Under the pieces are notes generated by a model. It searched no databases and was not told the DNA's origin. It worked only from the letters and a program-made list of their open reading frames with translations. Source: Linderina pennispora (Eukaryota > Kickxellomycota > Kickxellomycetes > Kickxellales > Kickxellaceae). From it: a DNA stretch of 64,000 nucleotides. Every line of letters begins with the position of its first letter. Positions within the stretch are counted from its first letter, which is position 1. Of the stretch, positions 30,535 to 40,147 are shown one piece after another. The position numbers were made by a program, and so were the translations under genes. The stretch is from assembly GCF_002104995.1 (NCBI RefSeq), contig NW_024468250.1, forward strand, positions 1,488,001 through 1,552,000, written 5' to 3'.

Positions 30535-31665
30535 ATGTTGACAATGCGCAGTCCGATCCTGCGCTACGTGCTGCTGGCATTTGCGATTGTCACACTCTAC
30601 GGGCTGTTCCAGCACAGCTACCAGGACAAGCTCAACCTCAAGCCATACGAGCGCGCGGTCAGCTACCAGCCAGGCGACCCGAAGCCCGTCAAGGCGTGCT
30701 TCGTGGTGCTGGCGCGGAACCGGGATTGGTTCTCGCTGCGCCAATCAATGAAGCACATGGAGGACCGGTTCAACCACCGGTACAACTACCCGTACGTGTT
30801 CCTGAACGACGAGCCGTTCACCGACGAGTTCAAGAACATGACGCAGTCGATGACCAAGGCCGAGGTGCTGTTTGGCCAGATCCCGCAGGAGCACTGGTCG
30901 TACCCGGACTGGATCGACCAGGAGAAGGCACGCGAGGAGCGCAAGAAGATGCAGGACAACAAGGTCATGTATGGCGGCAACGAGTCGTACCGCCACATGT
31001 GCCGCTTCGAGTCCGGCTTCTTCTACCAGCACCCGATCATGCAGCAGTTTGAGATGTACTGGCGCCTAGAGCCTGGAATCCAGTACCTGTGCGATATCAA
31101 CTACGACCCGTTCCTGTACATGAAGCAGCGCAATATCAAGTACGGCTGGACCATCGGCATCTACGAGCTGATGAACACCGTGCCGACACTGTGGAAGTCG
31201 GTCAGAAAGTTCATGGAGACGCACAGGGAGCTCATTCCCGAGCACAACTCGCTGTGGTGGGTGTCGCGCGACAACGGCACCACATACAACGGCTGCCACT
31301 TTTGGTCCAACTTTGAGATTGCCGACCTGTCGTTCTACCGCGGCGAGGCGTACTCCAAGTTCTTTGACTTTTTGGACCACGAAGGCGGCTTCTTCTACGA
31401 GCGCTGGGGAGATGCCCCGGTGCACTCGATTGCCGCTGCCATGTTCCTGCAGAAGGAGGAGGTCCACTGGTTCGAGGACATCGGATACCTGCACCCAGGA
31501 TGGCAGCACTGTCCCAGTGGCGACGCATGGCTCAAGAACCGCTGCACCTGCGATGCGTCGGACAAAGACAAGACCATCACTAATGCCGGCTGGGGCAAGT
31601 GCTCGCACGAGTGGAAGCTGCTGCCGGATACGCCAGAGCACCTGCGCAAGGCGCGCGTTGACTAA
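30535..31665 (+). CDS. GT15 (Kre2/Mnt1/Ktr) alpha-1,2-mannosyltransferase copy B
   Basis: This is a complete 376-residue type II Golgi protein. A short cytosolic tail and signal anchor (about 9-26, YVLLAFAIVTLYGLF) are followed by the GT15 domain. Motifs include FVVLARNRDW, YNYPYVFLNDEPF, YWRLEPGIQYLCDI, HFWSNFEIADLSF and YERWGDAPVHSIAAA. The Glu in HFWSNFE corresponds to the nucleophile proposed for yeast Kre2. Enzymes of this family add alpha-1,2-mannose from GDP-mannose to O- and N-glycans. The gene is intronless and intact. Bases 30871-31633 match GT15 copy A (6723-7485) almost base for base without gaps. The first ~110 residues and the last ten or so are unrelated or only weakly similar. 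Confidence 0.95.
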   Translation: MLTMRSPILRYVLLAFAIVTLYGLFQHSYQDKLNLKPYERAVSYQPGDPKPVKACFVVLARNRDWFSLRQSMKHMEDRFNHRYNYPYVFLNDEPFTDEFKNMTQSMTKAEVLFGQIPQEHWSYPDWIDQEKAREERKKMQDNKVMYGGNESYRHMCRFESGFFYQHPIMQQFEMYWRLEPGIQYLCDINYDPFLYMKQRNIKYGWTIGIYELMNTVPTLWKSVRKFMETHRELIPEHNSLWWVSRDNGTTYNGCHFWSNFEIADLSFYRGEAYSKFFDFLDHEGGFFYERWGDAPVHSIAAAMFLQKEEVHWFEDIGYLHPGWQHCPSGDAWLKNRCTCDASDKDKTITNAGWGKCSHEWKLLPDTPEHLRKARVD

Positions 31666-32145
31666 ATTAATTGCCTGTTTCTTGCAAATAGAACGATTCA
31701 ACCCTTGTTTGCGCCGCACACGCTGCCTGTTTTCATTGCAATCAGCGCGATGAAATATCCTGGCTGAGACCGATTATTCCGGTCCGTCCACATGCCGGAT
31801 ATCCCGCCGGTCTGCGCTCAGCTCGCCCTTCTGCCTAATTCTCTCTGCACTTCTGTACTCCCCTCCCCCGGTTGCCCCGGAGCCCAGAGTGCGGCTGCAA
31901 TGACTGCAGCTTCCAGCCTTTCGCTCTAAACAAAAGGCAGTGAAGGCCGCGCGGTACTGGGAGCAGTGATCTCTGCAAAAGTTCAAGTGAGAAAAAAATT
32001 AACACCTTCCGGGTCGAGCCGGTTGCTTACGGAGATCAAGTGATTTATTTGCCGTCTATAAAAGATAGGCGATTCGACCGGCGTCTCGAGCCCTTCATCT
32101 TATCTCCCAACTTTTTTCTTCTCGTAGACTATCACTATCACAAAA
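31666..32145. other. Spacer and promoter upstream of cytochrome c
   Basis: 480 bases without a supported ORF. It holds the GT15 3' end and the cytochrome c promoter with a clear TATAAAAG. Confidence 0.5.
32057..32064 (+). promoter_or_regulatory. TATA box of cytochrome c gene
   Basis: TATAAAAG sits 82-89 bases upstream of the cytochrome c ATG, the best TATA match in the window. A strong core promoter suits an abundant respiratory protein. Confidence 0.65.
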
Positions 32146-32469
32146 ATGCCTTTCGCCGAGGGTAACGCTAAGAACGGAGCCAAGCTCTTCAAGACGCGCT
32201 GCGCCCAGTGCCACACCGTCGACGCTGCTGGTGCCAACAAGGTCGGCCCCAAGCTGCACGGCATTTTTGGCCGCCAGTCGGGTACCGTCGAGGGCTACCA
32301 GTACACTGACGCCAACGTCAAGGCTGGCGTCACCTGGACCGAGGACTCGCTGTTCGACTACCTGGAGAACCCGAAGAAGTACATCCCGGGCACCAAGATG
32401 GCGTTCGCTGGCTTCAAGAAGGCCAAGGACCGTAACGATGTTGTCACCTACCTCAAGGAGGCCTGCTAA
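32146..32469 (+). CDS. CYC1: Cytochrome c
   Basis: The 107-residue protein has the haem-binding CAQCH (residues 19-23), Met80-type ligand in the [10 protein letters not shown] segment, and classic surfaces [13 protein letters not shown] and [11 protein letters not shown]. It carries electrons between complex III and complex IV in the mitochondrial intermembrane space. It has no cleavable presequence, as expected for cytochrome c. The gene is intronless and intact. Codon use is strongly biased to C/G third positions, more than in neighbours, consistent with high expression. Confidence 0.99.
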   Translation: MPFAEGNAKNGAKLFKTRCAQCHTVDAAGANKVGPKLHGIFGRQSGTVEGYQYTDANVKAGVTWTEDSLFDYLENPKKYIPGTKMAFAGFKKAKDRNDVVTYLKEAC

Positions 32470-32884
32470 ATTATATAGGCAAGCATCTGTTTCCACCACC
32501 CCACTCGTAAATTTAGAATAAGAAGTCCTTCGTCGCTTCCTTGACCATGCCCGTTGATGGCGGCACCGTGGATCGGACGCTGCAGCTGCCTCTTTGGCGC
32601 CGTGCAGCCCTTGCCGCGGCTTCTCGTTGCAGAGCCGAGATAAGCGCAGGATATGTGCAATTCCTTGTGACGGTGGTTTTCTCCATGACTTTGCAGTGGC
32701 CTTGCGGACCGCAATTTTTCCCCAACATCGGACAAGCGTCGTCCCTCCCCACACCCGCGCCCCAACAATATCGCAGAGGTAGCAGCGCAAATGGCAAATG
32801 GTTTCGATCTCAAGGAGCGTGATTATTGATCACAATATTATTTGATCTGGGTTATTGAGACTTGCTGATCAACGGTCTGGCAGT
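32470..32884. other. Spacer between cytochrome c and GST1 (convergent)
   Basis: 415 bases; both flanking genes end here. Small frames are present but nothing supports a gene. Confidence 0.45.
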
Positions 32885-33602
32885 TCAGTCTGTGGCAGTT
32901 GGAGCGACGAACTTGGCCGCCGCCTTGATGATAGTCTCGTCGGCGGGCTGCACGCGAGTGAATTCGGGGTGTGCGTAGATGGCACCGACCCACCTATTGA
33001 ACGCAGCATACTCGTCGGTCTGAGGGAGAACAAACCCGCGGTAGTGCTTGGGTATAACCAACAGGTTGTTGACGAACGAGGCAGTGTTGACCTCGACAAT
33101 CGAAAACCGATCTCCGAGCCAGAACGGGCCGCCCTTGCCGCTGGTGCTGGTCCACTGCTTGGCCAACGCATCGTTGACCTTCTTAATACCATCAAGCAAG
33201 GTGTCGCTTGCCTGTTTCTGCTCCTCGGTAGTCTTGGCCATCAGGAGCTTAAAGGCGGTGGTGTTGATGTTCTGGCTGAACAAATCGACAAACTCTGTGG
33301 TCTTCGTGTGCTCAGCAGGGTCATCGGGCAGCAGCTTTGCCTCGGGGAACTCGCTGGCGATGTATGCGGTGATGTCCAGAGATTCGGTCAGCACGGTGCC
33401 GTTGGGCAGGCGCAGCGAGGGCACGGTCAACTTCGGGTTGATCTCGCCATACCAGGCTGGCTTGTCGGCCAGATCGATGTCGATACGCTGATGCGGCACC
33501 TTGGCGATGCTAGTGGCGCGGAATTGCGCGCTGTGCGTAGGGACAGTGGGCAGCGACATACAGCGTATAGCCGTTTTCGAGGAATGGGGCGGCGAGCGAC
33601 AT
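32885..33602 (-). CDS. Glutathione S-transferase, omega-like (GST1), one frame break
   Basis: The ATG at 33602 starts MSLAAPFLENGYTLYVAAHC. An omega-type CPYAQR site follows, in which the Cys would be the catalytic residue of the thioredoxin-like domain. One extra base near 33520 shifts the frame just after this motif. Downstream the domain continues (AKVPHQRIDIDLADKPAWY, NPKLTVPSLRLPNGT, LTESLDITAYI) into an all-helical C-terminal domain (GPFWLGDRFSIVEVNTASF). Corrected length is about 238 residues. Omega GSTs act as thioltransferases or dehydroascorbate reductases rather than conjugating enzymes. It is related to GST2 and GST3 but clearly more diverged from them than they are from each other. 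Confidence 0.85.
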
Positions 33603-33724
33603 ATTCTGTTATGCAGGTAGACGTGATATGGCAGCAGGAGTGTATAGAAATGAGTTGGTGGAATTGAATAAGATACAAGTGAGATAGTGACGAGTGCACT
33701 TTCGCGTGGCTGAGATAGGACTAG

Positions 33725-33732
33725 CATTTATA
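33725..33732 (-). promoter_or_regulatory. TATA box of GST1
   Basis: TATAAATG on the minus strand, about 125 bases upstream of the GST1 ATG. Confidence 0.45.
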
Positions 33733-34352
33733 GCACAGCCGATGACAAATAGTGGATACAAAATAGTAACCCCTAGAATTCTGGAATTACTAATCACGCC
33801 CTCGTCACCGACCTTGCACCGGAGCAACTCCGGTTTAGGGCAGGCTAGTGAATTGCTTTTTTTTTTTTCACCAAGCGACTGTGCTTGGGATACTGCCCAT
33901 GCTATTTCAATCCTATCTTGCGAGCGCAATGTTGGCCTGCTACTTGTTATGCTGCTAAAGTAGTCTTCAGGATCCGGTGCCCAAAGAGGTGCGTAGCAAC
34001 ACCCTTGACTTGAACTTGTAATTCCTTGTACCAGGCAAGGGTCCATTTTCCAAATCTGATTCAAAGAGCTAGAACGATACTCATTTTGTGGTCAATGTGC
34101 GCAATGCACATTTTTGAGAAAAGCAAAAAAAACCGACAACTTGCTGAGAGCTGCTAATATCCTTGTTCAGGTATTTATTTCTCCATGACATGGCTGTATA
34201 GTTCAGAGCAATGAGGACAAGGCAATGGCTGCTACTGTAGCGATGGAGCTATATGGTTGGCATCCATGCTCCTACTTTTCCATGTGTCAGGCTGTCAACT
34301 ATTGCTCTTGATCTGTTCTAAACGAGAGATACAGGGCTTGTGAATAACGATA

Positions 34353-34432
34353 CTAGACTACAAATTCCTTCATCAAATCGAGAACGGTCTTATCTGGGGT
34401 CTGAAACCCGGTATAGACTGGTGCTGAGTAAA
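34353..34432 (-). pseudogene. GST C-terminal relic
   Basis: On the minus strand this stretch reads FQTPDKTVLDLMKEFVV then a stop. It matches the last residues of GST2 (FQTPDTSVVSTLKNYV) and GST3 (FQSSDEAIVQGMKKFI). A few codons upstream, TQH and LY fragments of the preceding conserved segment remain in a shifted frame. Homology fades beyond about 34432. It is the stump of a fourth GST copy, too short to function. Confidence 0.6.
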
Positions 34433-34829
34433 TGCGACAAAGACTTGCTTACAAATCAAGGAATTCTTCGGTGGCAAAAGTATATTTGCATCCTCTTCTG
34501 CTTACAAATGGCTAGTCTTTTGGATAAAGAGGACGCTTGTCTGCGCATTGTCTTCTACTGGTATATTCATAGGCTATTTCGATAATGACGGCTCTGAGTG
34601 ATCACCGAGATACAGAACCCAACTGGTCCCGTCCGTTACATTATTTCAACGAACATGAGCAGCGGTGAAAAAGGGACAGGAGTCCAATGTGTTTTGATTT
34701 ATACACGTCGCAATTATACTGCCTTGTGTAGAATGCTTCAATTGGGCATCTTAGTATGTCTTTACCAGACTTGGAAATGTGTTTATTGGATACACATGCT
34801 GAAGCTGCGTGAAGTAGAAAATATAGTCT

Positions 34830-35543
34830 CTAATCCTCAGCAACATAGTTCTTCAGGGTGCTCACAACAGACGTGTCGGGCGTCTGGAAAGCAGTATACA
34901 GGGGATGCTGTGAGAATGCTGCCACCCACTTGTGGTATGCAGCATACTCATCAGTTTCGGGGATGACCAGTCCGCGGTAGTGCTTCGGGCCAGCAAACAG
35001 ATTGACAAACGACACAGTGTTGACCTCGGCAAGCGAAAACTTGTCACCGAACCAGAACGGTCCGCTCTTGCCGCTTGGGCGCTCCCACTGCTTGGTCAGC
35101 TCGTCGCTGACTTCACGCAGACCGCTCAGAAGCTTCTGGATCTGCTCCTCCTGAGCGTCCTTGGTGGCAGCACGCAGAGATCCAAGGATATGCGGATTCA
35201 CACGGCTGCTGAAGATTTCAACAAAGAGTCTCAGCTGGGCACGCTCGATAGCGTCGGTAGGGATCAGCTTGAGATTCAGGGAACTGGTCAGCGACAAACT
35301 CAGAGATAACGAAGGGACTCGATCAGAATTGTTCCATCAGGAGTACGCAGAGCTGGAACCTTGAGCTGGGGGTTGACGAGATGGTACCAGTCAGGCTTGT
35401 TTTGCAGGATCAATCTCGACGAGCTTGTGAGGAACCTTGGCAAATTCCAGAGCACGCAGAGCGCGCTGTGCATAGGGGCAAGCAGCAGTAGAGTAGACCG
35501 TGTAACCGTTCTCCTTGTACGGGTAAGCGATGCTGTCAGACAT
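34830..35543 (-). CDS. Glutathione S-transferase, omega-like (GST2), three frame breaks
   Basis: The start at 35543 gives MSDSIAYPYKENGYTVYST with the CPYAQRALRALEF active site. Extra single bases near 35408, 35311 and 35270 split the frame. Comparison with GST3, which has no extra base at those places, fixes each one. Corrected length is about 236 residues, ending STLKNYVAED. The core is almost identical to GST3, while the last ~25 residues differ. N-terminal thioredoxin-like and C-terminal helical GST domains are complete, and the active-site Cys is present. A TATATAAAAG box lies about 105 bases upstream. Confidence 0.82.
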
Positions 35544-36069
35544 TGTTTAAAGAAGCAAGAGAGTTGGTGTCAATACGGTTGTGGATTGAAGTGCTCGTTG
35601 GGAGTGTACTGAAGCCCATGTAAATGATGAGGGGCGTGGTTTGACTTTTATATATGCTGCAGATATGATGGTGTCACTGCATTTGATTACAAATGCCTGA
35701 ACATGAGAATGATCTTACCATCTGCAGAAGATATGTCGCAATTTCGAATGCTCCTGCCAAGATGTTGATCAACATGTTCTCCGCTGGAACAGTGAGCTGA
35801 CAAACCATTTCTAGCAGCTATTTGAGTGTGCGGACTTGAATATTATCACTGGTTTCCTAGACAAAATCTAGTAGATCATTGGGTGTACGCCCTTCTCATT
35901 GGTAATCATATAGCATACTGCAAGCCTAATATTGCCGCCTGTACGAATAAATTATAACCTAATATATCGATATGCAGCATTTGAGACGTAAGGTTGTTAT
36001 TTATTGGTTTCATAAATACTAATAAAACATGGACACATGGAGGTATTTTGTGTCCAAAGGTGTCTGCTT
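35544..36069. other. Spacer between GST2 and GST3
   Basis: 526 AT-rich bases with the GST2 promoter and the GST3 3' end. No further GST relic was recognised here. Confidence 0.45.
35645..35654 (-). promoter_or_regulatory. TATA box of GST2
   Basis: TATATAAAAG on the minus strand, about 105 bases upstream of the GST2 ATG. Confidence 0.5.
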
Positions 36070-36776
36070 TCAGAGGATAAACTTCTTCATACCCTGCACA
36101 ATAGCCTCGTCGGAGGACTGGAAAGCAGTATACAGGGGATGCTGCGAGAATGCCGCCACCCACTTGTGATATGCAGCATACTCATCGGTTTCGGGGATGA
36201 CCAGTCCACGGTAGTGCTTCGGGCCAGCAAACAGATTGACAAACGACACAGTGTCGACCTCGGCAAGCGAAAACTTGTCACCGAACCAGAACGGTCCACT
36301 CTTGCCGCTTGGGCGCTCCCACTGCTTGACCAGCTCGTCGCTGACTTCACGCAGACCGCTCAGAAGCTTCTGGATCTGCTCCTCCTGAGCATCCTTGGTG
36401 CCGGCCCTCAGGGAGCCAAAAATATGAGGAATCACACGGCTGCTGAAGATTTCAACAAAGAGTCTCAGCTGGGCACGCTCGATAGCGTCGGTGGGGATCA
36501 GCTGAGATTCAGGGAACTGGTCAGCGACAAACTCCAGAGATAACAAGGGACTCGATCAGAATTGTTCCGTCAGGAGTACGCAGAGCTGGAACCTTGAGCT
36601 GGGGGTTGACGAGATGGTACCAGTCAGGCTTGTTTTTCAGGTCAATCTCGACGAGCTTGTGAGGAACCTTGGACAAATTCCAGAGCACGCAGAGCGCGCT
36701 GGGCAAAGGGGCAAGTAGCAGTAGAGTAGAGGGTGTAGCCGTTCTCCTCGTACGGGTAAGCGGTGGTGTCAGACAT
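36070..36776 (-). CDS. Glutathione S-transferase, omega-like (GST3), two frame breaks
   Basis: The start at 36776 gives MSDTTAYPYEENGYTLYST followed by the CPFAQRALRALEF active site. Extra single bases near 36674 and 36535 shift the frame; GST2 lacks them. Corrected length is about 234 residues, ending GMKKFIL. Conserved helical-domain segments include KSGPFWFGDKFSLAEVD and ETDEYAAYHKWVAAF. With GST1 and GST2 it forms a co-oriented tandem array. Its core is nearly the same as that of GST2, so the two are recent duplicates or are kept alike by conversion. A TATATAAAG box lies about 100 bases upstream. Confidence 0.82.
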
Positions 36777-37959
36777 GGTAAAATCGGTGGGATTTAAAGA
36801 TGGCCTAGTGATGTTGTCAGTGCACAAAGAATTGGTATGCTTTTTTCAAGAAGAAACGAAGACCAGCTATCACTTTATATATCTGGATGTGAGGGGTGAC
36901 GACAGCAGCCAGTACGGTTTTATCGCAAATTCAGCAACATAGGGAGAACCATAGTGGTTGGATTTTCCTGTCCGCTACTGCTGACAAATAGCTCAGCGCC
37001 AAGGTGCAAACAGGACCATGTACATCGTGTATGTCGCAATCGCTCTGCTCTTGGAAGAAAGACTGAGCCGCATGTGCCTGGAGTAGACCACCGAGTCGAC
37101 GAGCCAAACCAGAGCCAGCTTTTGATGGACACGAGCTGCATGTTTGCTATTTAAACTGATTGGCAGATGGCACGCGAACACCGAGCTCAAGCATGGGAAT
37201 AATGGGAAAGGGAGGGATGTATGCGTCTACTAATATCTCCGAATTGCATTCTGATAGTAGCCGGCATTGAGGCACGGGCTTAGTGAAGAATGGGAAGGGG
37301 GCGTATAAATTGCCGCTGGCCCTCCTCGACATGGGAGAAAGCTGCTCTCTCCTCTGGCTAGAAAATTTTCCAACCACTATTCTCAGCATCACCCGGCAGA
37401 CCCCGTGAGCTGCATCACACCCATACGGCTAATTGAATCCTATTGATACGGAGAAAAAACCGCAGTCCTTCTTTGACTTGCAAGCTCCTTCATTGATATG
37501 CGCTCCTTCTTTAAGCAACACTCTCCGTTTAGAGCCGTTCCCAACGATGTCCTGGAATCCAAGGTACAGAGCCAGCGATAAAGACACATGGCTTGAGGGC
37601 TCCCAATGGACAAATTCAGCAGGCAATGTCCTAGTTTAGTGTGCCCTCCCGATTGACCTTCCCCAGGCTTTTTTTATTGCTGCCTGCTTCCAAATTTCGC
37701 TCACACATTTTTCTTTTGGATCTCTAGAAACAGCTCAGTCCGTTACACAAGAATCACAAGCGAATCAAATAATGTAAACCTAGAGCGAAGAGACCCACTC
37801 AGTGTAAAACGGACAAGCCCACGCCGCTCTCCTTCACATTGCCCATTCTGACACTTCTGGTTTCTATATACTTGCTTTTCTTCAACTTAGGAGCCACCAC
37901 AAGTGCAGCAAGCAGATCCTAGACCCGGCATACTCTGCATCAACCTGACAGATAACGAC
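36777..37959. other. 1.2-kb divergent spacer between GST3 and inositol transporter
   Basis: Holds promoters of both genes. Short frames on both strands lack domain features. No extra gene is supported. Confidence 0.45.
36873..36881 (-). promoter_or_regulatory. TATA box of GST3
   Basis: TATATAAAG on the minus strand, about 100 bases upstream of the GST3 ATG; same spacing as in GST2. Confidence 0.5.
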
Positions 37960-39807
37960 ATGGCAGCGAGACCACCAAAGTTTGTGTTTTTCGTGGTGTT
38001 CTGCATTACAATCGGCGGGCTCTTGTTCGGCTACGACACGGGGGTGATTTCGGGCGCGCTGGTAGTGATCAAGGATGAGTGGGATCTGAGCACGACGCAG
38101 CAAGAGTTCATTGTGGGCGGGACAACGCTGGGGGCGATTGTGGGCGGGCTGTTCTCGGGGTACTTTGCGGACCGGTGGGGGCGGCGCGTGGTGACGTTTC
38201 TGTCCTCGCTGGTGTTTATAGCGGGAGCCTTGATCATGACGTTCTCCAACCACTACTCGATCCTGATTCTGGGCCGCGTGGTGGTTGGCTTGGCGGTGGG
38301 CGCGGCATCGATGGTGGTGCCCATGTATATAGGCGAGCTGGCGCCGAAGGAGTTCCGGGGACGGCTGGTGACACTGAATGTGCTGGCGATTACCGGCGGG
38401 CAGCTGATCGCATACCTATTGGCGTGGGCACTGACCGACGTGCATAACGGGTGGCGGTGGATGTTTGCGATTTCAGCGTTTCCGGCGCTGGTGCAGCTGT
38501 GCTGCCTGCCGTGGCTGCCCGAGTCGCCGCGGGTGCTGATCCGGCGCGGGCAGGAGGACCGGGCGGTGCAGATTCTGCACAAGGTGTACGGGCAGAATGT
38601 GCCCGAGAGCGTGATTGAGGATGAGCTTGAGAGCGTCCACCAGTCGATGCGGTCGGAGAACTCGAGCCGGTACCGGGACCTTTTGCGCCCGATCAACTTC
38701 CAGCCGCTGATCGTCGCCTGCATGCTGCAGCTGATGCAGCAGTTCTCGGGCTTCAACACAGTCATGTATTATTCGGCGACGATTCTGAAGATGGCCGGGT
38801 TCCCGAGCACCAAGAGCGCGACGCAGTTCTCGATTGCCATTGCCGCGACCAACATGATCATGACCATCGTGGCCATTATTATTATTGACAGGTTTGGCCG
38901 CCGCAAGCTGCTGCTAGTGTCCTTTGTGGGCATGATTGTCGGCCTGATTCTGCTGGGCATTGCCTTCATTTTCATTGTCGGATTGGTCAAGATCACCAAG
39001 GACTCGTGCGCAGAGTATGTGAAATGCGGGGCATGCACTCTCGATGACCGCTGCGGATGGTCGTCCGGAAGCAACGTCTGTGCATTCAAAACCGACAGGG
39101 CGTTTTCGGATCTCACGGGCAACTGTGAGTCCAAGACCACCAGGGATCGGGCCGGGACGTGGCTGGCGCTGGCATCGCTGATTTTCTACGTGGCATTGTA
39201 TGCAGTTGGCCTGGGCAATGTGCCCTGGCTGGTGCAGTCGGAGATTTTCGCACAGGGCATCCGCAGCAAGGCCGGCGGATTTGCCACCGCCACCAACTGG
39301 GTGTGCAATTTCATTATCTCGATCACATACCTGACCATGACTCTGCATATTACTGCCTCGGGCACGTTCTGGCTGTATGCGGGCATTCTGCTGATCGGCT
39401 TTGCGTTTGTGTTCCTGATGGTGCCTGAGACCAAAGGGCTGAAGCTCGAGGATGTGCAGAGGCTGTTTACCGGCAACCACAAGCCGTATAAGCGCGCGGT
39501 GGCGACGCCCAAGCCGGCAGCAGATGATAGTGAAGTGGCTGGCGAAAATGCGCAAGGCGAGCGCGGCGATGTCATGGCAGCGTACCGCGGTGGCGACCAT
39601 AGGAATGCCGATTCTGATAGCTCCGATGACCAGGGCACCTCTGCAGGTGCCTTTGGGGCGTCGGTCAGCAGCGGGTACCAGCCCAAGCAGTTCAAGACCA
39701 GTGTCACGACAAAGGCTGATGCCTGGATCCAGCAGACGGTACTGAAAACCGACAGAAACATCCTAGCTGTTTGCGCTGGGCTTTTATTAACAACATTGCT
39801 CAATTAA
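37960..39807 (+). CDS. Sugar-porter family transporter, HMIT/inositol type, with cysteine-rich loop
   Basis: The ATG at 37960 gives 615 residues; the open frame upstream begins only at a GTG. Sugar-porter signatures are present: GYDTGVISGA in TM1, DRWGRR, PESPRVLIRRG, QQFSGFNTVMYY, DRFGRRK and PETKGL, with 12 hydrophobic helices. The loop between TM9 and TM10 is long and cysteine-rich (CAEYVKCGACTLDDRCGW, then a further CAF and NCES). This resembles the PSI-like loop of animal HMIT (SLC2A13) and plant INT2-type transporters. Those proteins import myo-inositol with protons. The hydrophilic C-terminal tail is long and ends in a short hydrophobic stretch. The gene is intact and intronless, although its neighbours on both sides are broken. 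The inositol substrate is inferred. Confidence 0.88.
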   Translation: MAARPPKFVFFVVFCITIGGLLFGYDTGVISGALVVIKDEWDLSTTQQEFIVGGTTLGAIVGGLFSGYFADRWGRRVVTFLSSLVFIAGALIMTFSNHYSILILGRVVVGLAVGAASMVVPMYIGELAPKEFRGRLVTLNVLAITGGQLIAYLLAWALTDVHNGWRWMFAISAFPALVQLCCLPWLPESPRVLIRRGQEDRAVQILHKVYGQNVPESVIEDELESVHQSMRSENSSRYRDLLRPINFQPLIVACMLQLMQQFSGFNTVMYYSATILKMAGFPSTKSATQFSIAIAATNMIMTIVAIIIIDRFGRRKLLLVSFVGMIVGLILLGIAFIFIVGLVKITKDSCAEYVKCGACTLDDRCGWSSGSNVCAFKTDRAFSDLTGNCESKTTRDRAGTWLALASLIFYVALYAVGLGNVPWLVQSEIFAQGIRSKAGGFATATNWVCNFIISITYLTMTLHITASGTFWLYAGILLIGFAFVFLMVPETKGLKLEDVQRLFTGNHKPYKRAVATPKPAADDSEVAGENAQGERGDVMAAYRGGDHRNADSDSSDDQGTSAGAFGASVSSGYQPKQFKTSVTTKADAWIQQTVLKTDRNILAVCAGLLLTTLLN

Positions 39808-40147
39808 TATAAATCTTCACGGGTCGGGCATCCTTTGGCAAGCTGGCTTGAAACACAAGACTCAAGAAGCTTGGGTAGGAATCCAGCAACATGATTATGT
39901 AGTGATGGTTTGAGTGGGTAGTATAAGCGTGTCTATGAGCCGCTTTGGCGCCCATGAACAGGGTGTGGGGGACAGGATAGAAAATAACTAGGATGTCATG
40001 TGCAGGTGTATGTGCATCAGGAACAGGAATGAGAATGACTTGGTATATGGACTGCCAGGAGGCAAATGAAAGGGTACAGGCAATTTTGTTTTTTGGACGA
40101 GCAATGCCAGCTACTGCTGGAGAGCAATGGGCCAACTGGTGGATTCT
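39808..40147. other. Convergent 3' spacer
   Basis: 340 bases between the transporter stop and the kinase 3' end. No supported feature. Confidence 0.4.

Larger units (their letters stand above)
33603..34829. other. 1.2-kb spacer within GST array
   Basis: AT-rich. It contains the GST1 promoter with a TATA box near 33725 and a short GST relic at 34353-34432. The remainder shows no gene. Confidence 0.5.
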
